DNA from: Azorinus chamasolen
Taxonomy: Eukaryota > Mollusca > Bivalvia > Cardiida > Solecurtidae
Length of the DNA: 64,000 bases
NCBI GenBank assembly: GCA_963576725.1
Contig: OY755243.1
Coordinates: 77,293,349 to 77,357,348, forward strand
Direction: 5' to 3'
The notes below the pieces were generated by a model. The model had not been told where the DNA came from. It worked only from the letters and a program-made list of their open reading frames with translations, and made no database searches. Numbering within the stretch: position 1 is the first letter of the stretch; each line of letters begins with the position of its first letter. The position numbers and the translations under genes are program-made. This document shows positions 1 through 12,453 of this stretch, piece after piece.

Positions 1-104
1 AATACATGTAGTCCATTTAAAAATTCAGAATTGCAAGGGTTAAGAGATAAGAAAGGTGGCAGACCAATTATAAAGTCTTATTCAGAGGCTAAATTGATTT
101 TTAC

Positions 105-277
105 CTATGTTGTCCACAACATTCTTCAGGATCATGATACATTCTTTAGGTTTCTCTGTAATCTTGTAGAATGTACCAAGAGTTGCTGCAGCCAGAAGTC
201 GGAAGTAGCTGTTACTTGGCTGACAGAGCTTCATCAGTGCAACACTGGTCTGCATCATATCCTCTGCCAGTCGTAGT
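105..277 (-). CDS. Exon 9: TPR repeat segment, last exon in the window
   Basis: Acceptor ATTTCAG, donor ATAG|GTAAAA at 104, so the gene continues left of position 1. It encodes LRLAEDMMQTSVALMKLCQ, then FRLLAAATLGTFYKITEKPK and ECIMILKNVVDNIG. The two helices correspond to FKEAEEMHIKAI and YENAEKLYLRSIAIG of APPBP2. The exon ends in phase 1. Confidence 0.85.
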
Positions 278-3200
278 CTGAAATATACACATTCGTTCAT
301 ACACATGTTGATAACATTCTTTCATATCCTCACTAACCGTAGTGTATAAATATACACATGCATGGACATATTGGAAATACGGAATATATGTCCTTCACAA
401 GCAGTACATGTATTCTGAAAAAACATACAATACAGTGAAGCTCACTTATAACGATTTCTTTCGTTATATCCAAATTTCATTATATCAGGTCCATTTTACT
501 ATATGTAATCAGAGAAGGGAAATAAATTTTATTTTGTTATATGCAGTATTTCGTTATATCCAAGTTCCAAGGGTTAAACAGAGAGTCCTTTCAGTATGAA
601 CAGGTATAGTTTAAAAGTGGATTTTGAATATCAAATAGTTCAGACCCTGATCAGAGGGGCTATTTCTGGGAGCCCTCTGAGCTGGGTCTACAATGTTTAC
701 AAATGAAGTCATATTTGTTTTCCACTTTAAAGGGGTAATACATGAGGAAAATATGCAGTTAGCGGTAGATAATTTACTGATGTTTGTGTACCATATAGAC
801 ATGCTTCGAAGCTAGGAATCCTTCATTTTTGATTTTTTTCATGTGTGCATTAAATGTATATATATTTAATCTATTGTTGGTTAGATGTGATGTGATATGA
901 TATTATCATAGGCATTTATGATATTCAAAATCTACTTTCAAACTATACCTGTTCATACTGAAAGGACTCTCTGTTTAACCCTTTCCTCCATAAATACGCC
1001 TTTCTACGCCTCTGTAATAACCACTTCTTGAAACCATTGTGATCCTATAGGAGCAAATGCTCTATTTATCACAATGGTTTCAATTTACAAAATTCTAAAA
1101 AATTCCTTTTCTCTAGTTAATGCTCCTTTTCGGTAGATGCATCCAAAGAGGTTGGATCTAAACATAGCCTATGGAGGAAAGGGTTAAACATTGATGGACC
1201 ATTCCATTGTTATGGATATGATTCACCACTGCCATAGCAATAAATTCCATACTTTATAGGTCTACTGCAAGAATGAATTTAACCCTTTACTCCATAAATG
1301 CACCTTTCTATGCCTTTACAAACAGAGAAGCCCCAGATCAGACGGCTCCTAGAGGAGCCGTCTGATCAGGGTCTGCTCTGTTTGCTTATGATATAATATA
1401 GATATGATTCTACACTTTCTGTTATGGCCAAAACTTCCTATGTCATTGTACTATTATAACAGTTAATCTAATTAATATTCATGATGTCATTATTTCTTAC
1501 ATAAATATTCATGGAATAATGGGCTAAATGTATATTCATAATAGGTAGAGTCTAGCATGAATATTTATCAAGCACAGGGAATAGGGAGAGTGTTACGGTA
1601 GTTTCACACACACCCTACGCCACAATTTGCATTAAGTCCTTCTGGTTGAACAAATTATAGATCTGTCATCATTTAACCATTTCCATCATATAGGTGGCTT
1701 TTGGCATCCTTGCAAACAATGTAGACCCAGATCACAGGCAACTCATGTAAGAGCTGTCTGATCCGGATCTGATTCTGAAGTTTCTGTCACAGCCAAAAGT
1801 GAATATGTTAACCCTTTACCCAATAGCCTGTTTCTAGTTTTGAAGACATATGACCACTTAAAGCAGGTTGAAAGTAAAGCAGAATGCGCCTTAAGGCGCA
1901 TTCTGCTTTACTTTCAGCCTGCTTTAAGCTACCACCTACTAGGATATAGAAAATATTTATTATGCAATATGTTCATGACTGTATGAATTTGAACTATTTT
2001 CTTCCGCGGAGGAATAAATCAAACACGCTAAAAGCCGCTTCTATCAGGTAAAGGGTTAATATGTAATTATATTTCAGTTCATAAAATATTCTTGAAGTAA
2101 TAAATTCTTAAACTTATATTCATGGAGGAAAGGGTTAAAGGTATACATGTAATGTACAATGAACTGAAAGGATAAATGTATATACATGTAGTCTGTATTT
2201 GAAGGCCAAATTAATATCTTTCTGTCTTCATTTTAACCCTTACAGTGCGGGACACGAGTCACTAATGTCCTTTGCAAACAGTGTAAAACCCAGATGAGAG
2301 GGCTCCTAGAGGAGCCCTCTCATCAGGGTCTGCACTGTTTGTCATGCTACACGTTTCTTTAGAAAATCCCTAAATATTCACTGTAAGATTGGCCTATTTG
2401 AATTTTGGAATAGTCCATTTGAAAGGTCAGCGTTGTAAGGGTTAATATTGCTGCACACATGAGTGATATGAGATTTATGACACCACACTGCTTAGGAGAT
2501 TAAATGGTGCCGTAACAGGAAAACCAGCTGCTGGGACAATGAATTTAACACTTTACTTCATGATTATTCATATAAGAAATAATGACATGAAGAAGATTCA
2601 ATCACTGATTTTTTAAAGCATATGAACACAGGAATTTTTGGTCATGACAGAAACTGTATAATTAAGTTTTCATTATTCAATATTCAAACAGAGCAGACCC
2701 TGATCAGTCAGCTCTTACAGGAGTCATCTGATCTGTGTCTACTCTTTCAGCAATGATGACAAGGTATCTCTATCAGGTAAAGGGTTAAATATACATATAG
2801 TCTATAAAATAAAAGAACTGTTTAAAGAAAAAATAAGATGGCAATTAAGATGTTAAAATATTTGCAATAATAATAAATAATTGAACACAACTATAAAAGA
2901 AATTTTAAAATACCCAATAATCATAAATGCGTAATATTGTGAATAAAAGTTACCGTACATCCTTTGTATATCTGGGATAATAACCAAATGTGAGATTTTC
3001 GGAGTTTATTTTTATTGTGCAAACAGCAAACATATAAAGGAAAGGTTACTCAAGAAAACTCAAATATATGGGGGAAACTGGTGCTACTGGCATGCATATT
3101 AAATGAACTATCCCTAGAGAAAAGGTATGGTAAAAACTATCTATAGTGATCACTTCATGAATAAATATTAATATTAAAACCTTTACCTATGAATATTTAT

Positions 3201-6200
3201 GTAAAAGAAAATGACATCATGAATATTTATTATTTGAATTTTTATAACTGCATATGAACACAGGAATATGATTTTTGGATATGGCTGACACTGAAGAATC
3301 AGATCTATATTTTCATAAGCAATTAGATCAGACTCTTATCAGACAGCTCCTATAGAAGCTGTCTGATCTGTGTCTACTCTGTTTCCAAATGCATCAAAAG
3401 GCGTTTCTATCAGGTAAGAGGTTAAATGCAGGTTATTGTTTAATGTAGAATGAAAGTAATACAGAAAGCTCCTCTGGGAGTTTTTTGTATTCTTATCATC
3501 CTGCATGAAGCTACCATCTGCCTTAACCCTTTACTCCATGAATATTCGTGTAAGAAATAATGACATGATGAATATTAACTAGATTTATTGTTATAATAGC
3601 ACATGGGTACAGGAATTTCTGGCCATGACAGAAACTGTAGGATCATATCTATATTATATCATAAGCAACAAGATGTGTTTGTGTAACACTAACCCCCAGT
3701 CGATATGACCTTTGACCCTGAAGGATGACTTTGACATTGACATGTCACCCCTCAAACTGTGCAGCTTCATGAGATACACATGCATACTAAATATCAAGTT
3801 TGTATCTCTACGGGTTCAAAAGTTATGGGCAATGTTAAAGTGGGTGATTTGACCCATATATTTGACCTCTGACTTTGAAGGATGACCTTGACCTTGATAT
3901 TGTCACCCCTCAAATTGTGCGGCTTCATAAGATACACATGCATACCAAATATCAAGTCTGTATCTTTACTGGTTCAAAAGTTATGACCAATGTTAAAGTT
4001 GTCCTCAAACAGACAAATGGACAAACAGACAGGGCAAAAACAATACGCCCCCAGATCTGATCTGGGGGGCATAAAAAGAGCAGACCCTGATCAGATGGCT
4101 CCTATTGGAGCCATCTGATCTGGGTCTACTCTGTTTGCAAAGGCGAAGAAAGACGTAGTTATGGAGTAAAGGGTTAAAGATCTAGAATAAGACCTTTTCA
4201 GACTAGCCACTGTAGGGAGGTTTCCATCATGTTATTGATTCTAGGATCTTTCACACAGTGTAAAACCAGACATCTGCCATGTCAGACACAGCATCTGGTC
4301 AGGTAAGATGATAAAATATACTGCTAGTAATAATGCCAAAAGATTAAGTTGAAATTTCTAACATGAACAGATATTACCATACAGAAAAGCAGTTAGCAAA
4401 TTTTAAATGTATCAGAGTAAATGCCTACAAAAATCTATAAATAAAGCTTCACTTCGACCACAAGGTGGGTAATTTGAAGGAAATATATAAAGATAAAAAG
4501 AAATTGCAAAAATACATGCAGCAAAAGAAGCTTTACTAGCAGAAAAAATGTCCTCTTTTATAAACCACTATGAACTAAGAACCTGCGCTCCTGTGTGTGT
4601 ACTGCCTAACACAGGTTTAACAGTACTATACAATGCATTCTACTATATTGTCTTCACATTCAGCATGTGAGTGGTTGCCTTCACAAACAGTTTGGATCCA
4701 GATGAGACACTGAGCACCTCACCAAGATTCAAATAGTTTGACATTCTGATCCTTATTTTGATAAATATGGAGAAAATCTCTAAATTTACAGCTTTCTTTT
4801 TTATAGGAAAACTTGCTCAGTAAGCTAAAGACTGACAGTCTCTGGTAGTTTAACCCATTCCCTCATATGCTATTTTTAGCATCCACAGAAAAGGAGCATT
4901 TACAAGAAAAAGTAAAATTCTAGAATTGTGTAGTTTTCAAACCATTGTGATAAATAGAGCATTTGCTCTTATGGAGCAAATGCTCTATTTATCAAAATGA
5001 TTTCAAAAAGTGACTTTTACAAAGGCATCAAAAGACGTCAATATGAGGGAATGGGTAAAAAGTGGGAAAATGTAACAAGATAACAAATGTTTGTTTTTTA
5101 ATGTGGAGGATGCTTGGAACTGTTTAGTCTAAATTAACTTGATCTGTTATTCAATTTTAATACTTAACTCTTTGCATGCTAAGTAAATTATGCCGTCTGC
5201 TCAACTGTCGTCTGCAACATTTTCAAAACTTTTACTTTTCAGAAATTTTCAAAACTATGACTTTTCTTTCTGATTTTTTGCAGAAGTTGAGCATGAGTGA
5301 CAAACAGCTTGGATCTTAGATCAGGACTCCTGATCTGGATCCAAACTGTTTGCATAGGTCATAAATAGCGAGAGGATCAGCCACTAGCGTGAAAAAAGTT
5401 AGCTTTGTAGACCACACAAATTTGATACCCTGAAGTAGTATAGTAATATATCAAAGAAACTGAAGGTCTATTAACTAGCTGAAATTTCTCAAATGGCTTG
5501 GAAAAACCTAACTACAGCAGAACCTGTCTTAAGCGGTCATCAAAAAGAGGTCTAATCATGGGTCTGTAAGGCAGGAGTTAGCTGAATGCAGGTCAAGAGT
5601 AATGCAGAAATCTCCAGTAGGAGCTTTCTGTATTACTTTTGCACTGCATAAGCAAACACCTGCATTTTAAGACTCCTATGCTCAATTAATGAATGGCTGC
5701 TTAGGAGAGGTTCTACTGTACAAGAAAACCTGTCTAAAGTGACCAATAAATTAAGACATAATTCTGGGGGTTTAAGACAAATGGTAGCTTAATGCAGGAC
5801 GAAATGAGTTTTCTGCATTACTTTCATCCTGCATTAAGCAACCCACCTGTTCTTATTGAACTCAATATTAAAATTTCTCATTATAAGGTGGCTTTAGGCA
5901 GGCTCTACTGTACTGGATTACTCTATGCATGCAACTTACGGGTGTTTGTTGTATTCAGGTACTATATCCCTATAGAAACAAAAGTCACAAACAAAATAAT
6001 ACAAAATGAATATCAAATCAAGCAAAGACATAGCACAACATAAATAATGGAAAGGTTTACAAGTACATATGCTTCACTTCAAGTAAAGGAGATAGAGCAA
6101 TAGGTAAAACATGTTCTTAACTCATTACTTACATGTATATTCACAATAAATAGTGGCATCATCAATATTAGTAGGTTAATTATCATAATGTTATATCAAC

Positions 6201-9200
6201 ACAGGAATTGAATTTTTGGTCATGGCAGAAACTACAGAATCAGATCTATATTATTCTATAAGCAAAAAGGCAGATCCTGATCAGACCACTCCTACAAAAA
6301 TCATCTGATCTGGGTCTTATCTGTTTGCAAAGGCATGAAAAGTAAAGGGTTAAAAGACTAAAATCATCATTTCTCCACTGAGACACCTCTGAGACAATTT
6401 CAATTTGACAAAGTTCTGCAAAAGAAGTATTGCACATGGAAGCAAACTTCAAAAGGATGTAACTCGATCTGCCTATATACATGTATGTTTGGATCAGATG
6501 AAATACCAAATAACTCAATGTCTAATCAAGATTTATGCTGTTAGACCCAGTAAGTAGTCACTAACCTTTTACCTCGTGAATATTCATGTAAGAAATGATA
6601 ACAATATGAATACATATATTAATTTGGTGATTTTTATAATTGCATGTTTAGCCATGGTAGAAGCTGTAGAATTAGATCTGTATTATTTCATCAGCAAACA
6701 GAGCAAATCCTGATCAGATGGCTCCTATAGGAGCCATCTGATCTGGGTTTTCTCTGTTTGCAAAGGTGTTTGAAGGCATATCTAATCTATAGAGTTAAAA
6801 GCTCGTAAAATATCAGAAGTAAAGTAAAGAGTAAAACTTACAGTAGAGAGTGTTTACTGAATTTTAGCAGGCTAATAATAAAACTCATATATTCAGCTAA
6901 GATGAAAGTTTTTCAGAACAATAACAGTGACAACAAATATTACAACAACGTCCACAGATACTTCAAACTTTTGCCTGAAAAAGCAAAACAAAATAAAGTC
7001 AAACCTTTCTACAGTGACCACTCTAAATAAGACTAATTCTGTGTCTTTAACCCTTTATTCCAATGATATGTTTTAATGTCTTTTTGCAAACAGTGTATAC
7101 CCAGAACTGATAGGAGCTGTCTGATGCAAACAGTGTAAACCCAAAACTGATAGGAGCTGTCTGATGCAAACAGTATATACCCAGAACTGATATGAGCTGT
7201 CTGATGCAAACAGTGTATACCCAAAACTGATAGGAGCTGTCTGATGCAAACAGTGTACAGTAAAACTTGACCTAACGGTCACCTTAAATGAACGGTCACC
7301 TCGTCTTAACGGTCAGTTTGAAATCCTCCCGACGCAAATCAGTCTATAATGCACCTGTTTTAGACGGTCACCTTCCTTCCGCGGCCAGCGGCCACCATAT
7401 TTCACCCCAAACCCTATATTTCGACCCCATTAGACGGCCAGCAGACAGCCTGGCGGCCAGATTGAAATGTGTGAAAACCCAATACACAGCCAACTGTTGA
7501 CACATGTCAAAATGGTGACTAGGCATCGTAACTTTCCGACATTACGGAAATCACCGATCGAAATATCGTGACCGCTTCGGAAAGTTCCGTTGTGTCGAGA
7601 AAGTGCATAGATTGGCCGCCTCAGTGTTTTTCGTTATGTCGGAACTGAACGAAATAAACCAAGCGTTGACCTTGGCCTTAGGGCAAGATTATAATCGATG
7701 GCCTGGTAATCCTTTCAACTCCTTTACATGTTAATATGCAAATATGGGGGTGTTGAGAAGTTTGTCTGCACGTTACCGAATCAAAAGAGATAACATTAAA
7801 AACAAAATATTCACGCCTTTTCCAAATGTAAGTTCCTCACGTTAGAGAATCGAGTGAAGTGTAGACATGTACATTTGTATTTCCGGATGTATTTCCGGAT
7901 GTGTCGAATGATTCTGCCTGATGTTTATTTTTTTCTTTTGTGCATGCAATTTACAGTACATGTTGTATTTTACCTGTATTTACAAGGATAAAATACATAA
8001 TGTTTTGGATAAGGCATTAAAGTTCATGTAGATATATTTTGCGTTTGTCTGGCCAAACAGAAAAATATCCCAAAATATCCACCCCTCAATTAAGTGGTCA
8101 CCTCGCTTAAGCGGTCAATTTGGCCGCTTCCCTTGACTGGCCGCTTAACACAGGTTTTACTGTATACCCAAAACTGATAGGAGCTGTCTGATGCAAACAG
8201 TATATACCCAGAACTGATATGAGCTGCCTGATGCAAACAGTGTATACCCAGATCTGATAGGAGCTGTCTAATCAGGGTCTACACTGAATACAAGATCTTT
8301 TAAGCCTGAGTTTATCATCCCTTCCATAGAAGTAACTGCCAAAAAACTACCAAAATCTATTTGAGATAGTAAATATGCAAATATAATGTAGCCTAAATCA
8401 TAAATATTCATGGAGTAAACGTTTATTCAAGATTTCTTCACCTCATGAATATTCATAGACAGAACTAATAAAATGGAACATGGAAAAGGGAATTTTTTCA
8501 CTGTTGTTAAAACTGCATAATCAAAGCTATAAATTTCCATAAGCAAAAGAGCAGACTCTGATCAGACAGCTCCTATAGGAGCCGTCTGATCTGGGTCTAC
8601 TCTGTTTGCAAATGGATGAAAAGGCATTTACATGAAGGAAACACTGAGACAGATGACAGTGATATAAAGGACAAAATGAATACAGAAATCCAAAACTCTT
8701 TCTGTACTCCTTTTTTCAGCAATCAGCAATCACCTGTTTTTACAGACACCCATATGTATTCATTTATTGGTCACTTAAGAGAGGTACTATTCTAAAGATA
8801 AAAAACATAACAACAAGAAGCTAAAACAACCTTCTAAAAATATATTTAGTAAATGTAAACTCTGACATGACTACAGACATTTCAATTTTATGATTTTTGT
8901 TTTTATTTGATTTTTTTTTATTTAAATATTTTTTTCCAAGTCAGAAAGTGTCCCATATAATGTTGTCAGAGGGGGGTACATGTAATGCACCAGAGAGGAA
9001 ATTGCATAGCTATTGCAGTGCTTCTTAACTTTTACCAGTGCCAAATGCTTTGCATTGTGACTGAAGCCAATTATTTCCTGTTACAGCCACACTGCTCAAC
9101 CTAGAGAGCAGACAAGGCTGATTGAGTTGATTTTTTGTTTTTCCAGTCATCAGCAATAAGTGCCTAAATTGATCTAGCTGTTAATCAAACTTGGCCGAGA

Positions 9201-12200
9201 TATTATTACCACCAACATTTTCAACAAGTTTGGAAAATTGGATAGAAAATATTCAACCTAGAGAGCGGACATGGCTGTTTTTGTCAATTTTGACTGACGG
9301 ACAGATGGACTGCTGGATGGACAGGGTGATTACTATAGGACACCCACACAAGGAATGGGGCCCTAAAAATCTTGACCTGTGCCACTCCACAGCAACAACA
9401 TTACTGTGACCTTTTTTCTTAATTTTAAAACAATAACTTCCATGGTAACCTTTGCAAACATCCTGACTAAAGTTTTTGAGAGAAATAGAAGAAAAATCAA
9501 CTTTAAGAACTGTAACAGATAACAACAAGCTCGCAAAGAATTAACAGTCTATTCTATCTACTCACTTTTCCATTTTGGAGTAGACTTGGCCAAGGAGAGA
9601 GTAGACCTGGGCCGTCCTGAGACTGACCTCCCCATACTGCTGCATGACAAGCTCCAGTGCCTGCTTCGCTTCGGCCTCTGCCAGTCGCAGTGTTGCCTCC
9701 TGTGTCTCCTTATTGACATGGAAAGCCTTCCACTGCAGGGCAGATGCTGAAACAAAAACAGAAATAATCTATACAGCAAAACATGTTTAACCCTTTACCC
9801 CTCTAATATTCATGTTTTAACCCTTTCCTCCACAAATACGCCTTTCTACGCCTCTGTAAAAGTCATCTGTTGAAACCATTGTGATAAATAGAGCATTTGC
9901 TCCTATAGGAGCAAATGCTCTATTTATCACAATGGTTTCAAACTACAAAATTCTAAAAGTTTTCCTTTTCTCTAGTTAATGCTCCTTTTGGGTAGATTTA
10001 TTCAAAGTGGTTGGATCTAAAAAATAGCCTATGGAGGAATGGGTTAAGAAATACATGTTATGACATTTTGAATATTACATGTAGTTTAATTTTTATGACA
10101 CATAAACCGTGGCATTCCTGGCCGTGGAAGAAACAGTATAATTATATTTATATTATTTCCTAACCAAACAGAGCAGACCCTGATCATATGGCTCCTATCT
10201 GGGTCTATTCTGTCTGCAAAAGCGTAGTAAGGCATATTTATGGAGTAAATTTAAGGGTTAAAGCTACAACTTAGTGAATAAACCTTTACATGCAGCTGCA
10301 TTACTGCTTAATGAATATTAATTAGATTAATTTTTAAAATGGCATATCTAAACATGAAATTTTTGCAAAGGCAGAAACTAGAGAATCAGATCTATATTAT
10401 ATCTATAAGCAAACAGAGCAGACCCTGATCTGGATCTACTTTGTTTGCAGAGGCATAGAAAGGCGTATTTATGGAGCAAAGGGTTAATGAATATTCATGA
10501 AGTCTAGCATAAATATTCAAGAAGTAATTTGCTAACTAGTAAGATATTACTTTAACCCTTTCAGTGCGAGGCATGAGTCACAACTGTCCTTTGCAAACCA
10601 TGTAGTCCTAGATGAGTGTTTCTCTATTGGTTCCATTTAAAGTAATCAAAACAGTGCAAAATTGACTTATTCAGCTTAAAACCCAGAGGAGGGGATATTT
10701 GGCTTCCTAATATTTCTGGTACATAAGATACTTTTTTCTCGTACTGCTGCTCATTTCAATGTGTTCATTGACTTACCAGATGTGTGTAAGAACAGATATA
10801 GCATGGGATGATCCTCTGGCAGATTCTTCTTGGCAATCCTGAGTGCTTCATGTGCATGGTAATAGTATTTTTCTGTGTCAAACTTCTGCAAGACCATCAG
10901 GGCCTTACTAACGGCTCTGTGGGCAAATGCAAGCTGTATGGTGTCGCAGCAATAGATCTTCTTAGCAGTGGACAGAGCAAACTGTAAACATATGGAAACA
11001 ATTTCAATGCAATAGCAACATTGTACAGTAAACCTGTCTTAACCCTTTACTCCATGAATATTCATGTAAGAAATAATGATCTGGGTCTACTTTGTTTGCA
11101 AAGGCGTAAAAAGGCATACTTATGGAGTAAAGGGTTAAGCGACCATTAATATGGCATCTAATTCTGGGTCTTTAAAACTGGTTGTAGCTTAAAACAGGTT
11201 GTAGCTTAATACAGGTTGAAAGTAATGAAGAACACTCCTACAGGAGTTTTATACATTACTTTTGTCCTGCATTAAGCAACCACAAGCTTTTTAAAAGCAT
11301 ATATTGATTCAATAAATGGTTGCTGAAGACAGTTCTACTGTACTTCAATTTTTTATACATGTAATGCACTAAACATCATTGTTCTGTAAAATATCAAGAA
11401 ATATTTGGACTGATAACCAACTGAGAAAATCACAATATAGTCTTTCCAAGTATGTTTTTGTTAACCCTTTCCCTGTTCAGTATTCATATAAGAAATAATT
11501 ATACTTATTAGCTGAATTTTTATAATGGCATTTGTATACAGGATTGTCTTGGTATTGGTAGAAACTGTACAGTCAGGTCTATTATAATTTCATAAGCAAA
11601 CCGAGCAGACCCTGATCAAAGGGCTCCTATAGGAGCAATATGATCTGGGTCTACTCTGTTTGCAAATGCGTGAAAAGATGTTTATATGAAGGAAAGGGTA
11701 AATCCATTCAAACTTAGTCCATATACTCTTAACCCAATACCTCATACAAATACAGAGTAGAATGTAGGAGCCATCTGATCAGGGTCTGCTCAGTTTGTTT
11801 ATGCAATAACATAGATATGATTCTACAGTTCCTAAAATGGCCTAAACTCCCTTGCTTGTTGACCATTATAAAAAAGAATTAATGCTTGTATAAATATCCA
11901 TTATCAAGTAACGATATTGATCAAGTTTAATAAAACACATTACTTATTCAAGTGCAAAAAGGAGCACCTGTTACCAGCTATGGTATGCCCTTTAACAAGG
12001 GACATAACTCTAGTGATACTGAATGCAAATCATAACTTACAAAGTGTATATCAACCGTCCTACAATGTTGCATGACTCTAGATCAAATACTTAAGTTTTG
12101 AAGTTATGCACTGCACAATATAGTTGTGACAGAGCAATGTACAGATGGATTGACTGGCAGATGGATATTGGGAAGGATGGACATGCCCCCGTTTTTAAAT

Positions 12201-12420
12201 TGAGCATGAAAATAGCTTACAGTTGCAAGTGTAAGCCCTGCCTCATCTTGTTTAAACTCTGTAGAGAAGTGGCACAAATGGAGTAGAGCCTTCAGATACA
12301 ATGGGTTTCTCAATCCAAACTGCTTTCTGAAATATAGTAGATCTTTGTGTTAGTAAATGATTAGTGAATACAGTAGAACCCCTCTAATTCGACCACTTAA
12401 TGAATAAACATTGATGTCTT

Positions 12421-12453
<33 letters not shown>

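Larger units (their letters stand above)
278..9565 (-). repeat. Intron 8 of the CARD-APPBP2-like gene, filled with MITEs
   Basis: A 9.3-kb intron with no supported coding exon. It holds long-TIR, TTAA-type, TA-type and minisatellite elements listed separately. Further TTAA-type copies not listed one by one lie at about 2544-2787, 3174-3425, 5164-5400, 6553-6790 and 8430-8640. The stretches 2800-3120 and 8800-9560 are AT-rich, and I see nothing recognisable in them. Confidence 0.75.

Noticed and set aside
7033..7282. Two overlapping minus-strand frames with repeated HCLHQTAPIS-like units
   Set aside because: Both are translations of the 40-bp minisatellite in different frames; repeat artefacts.
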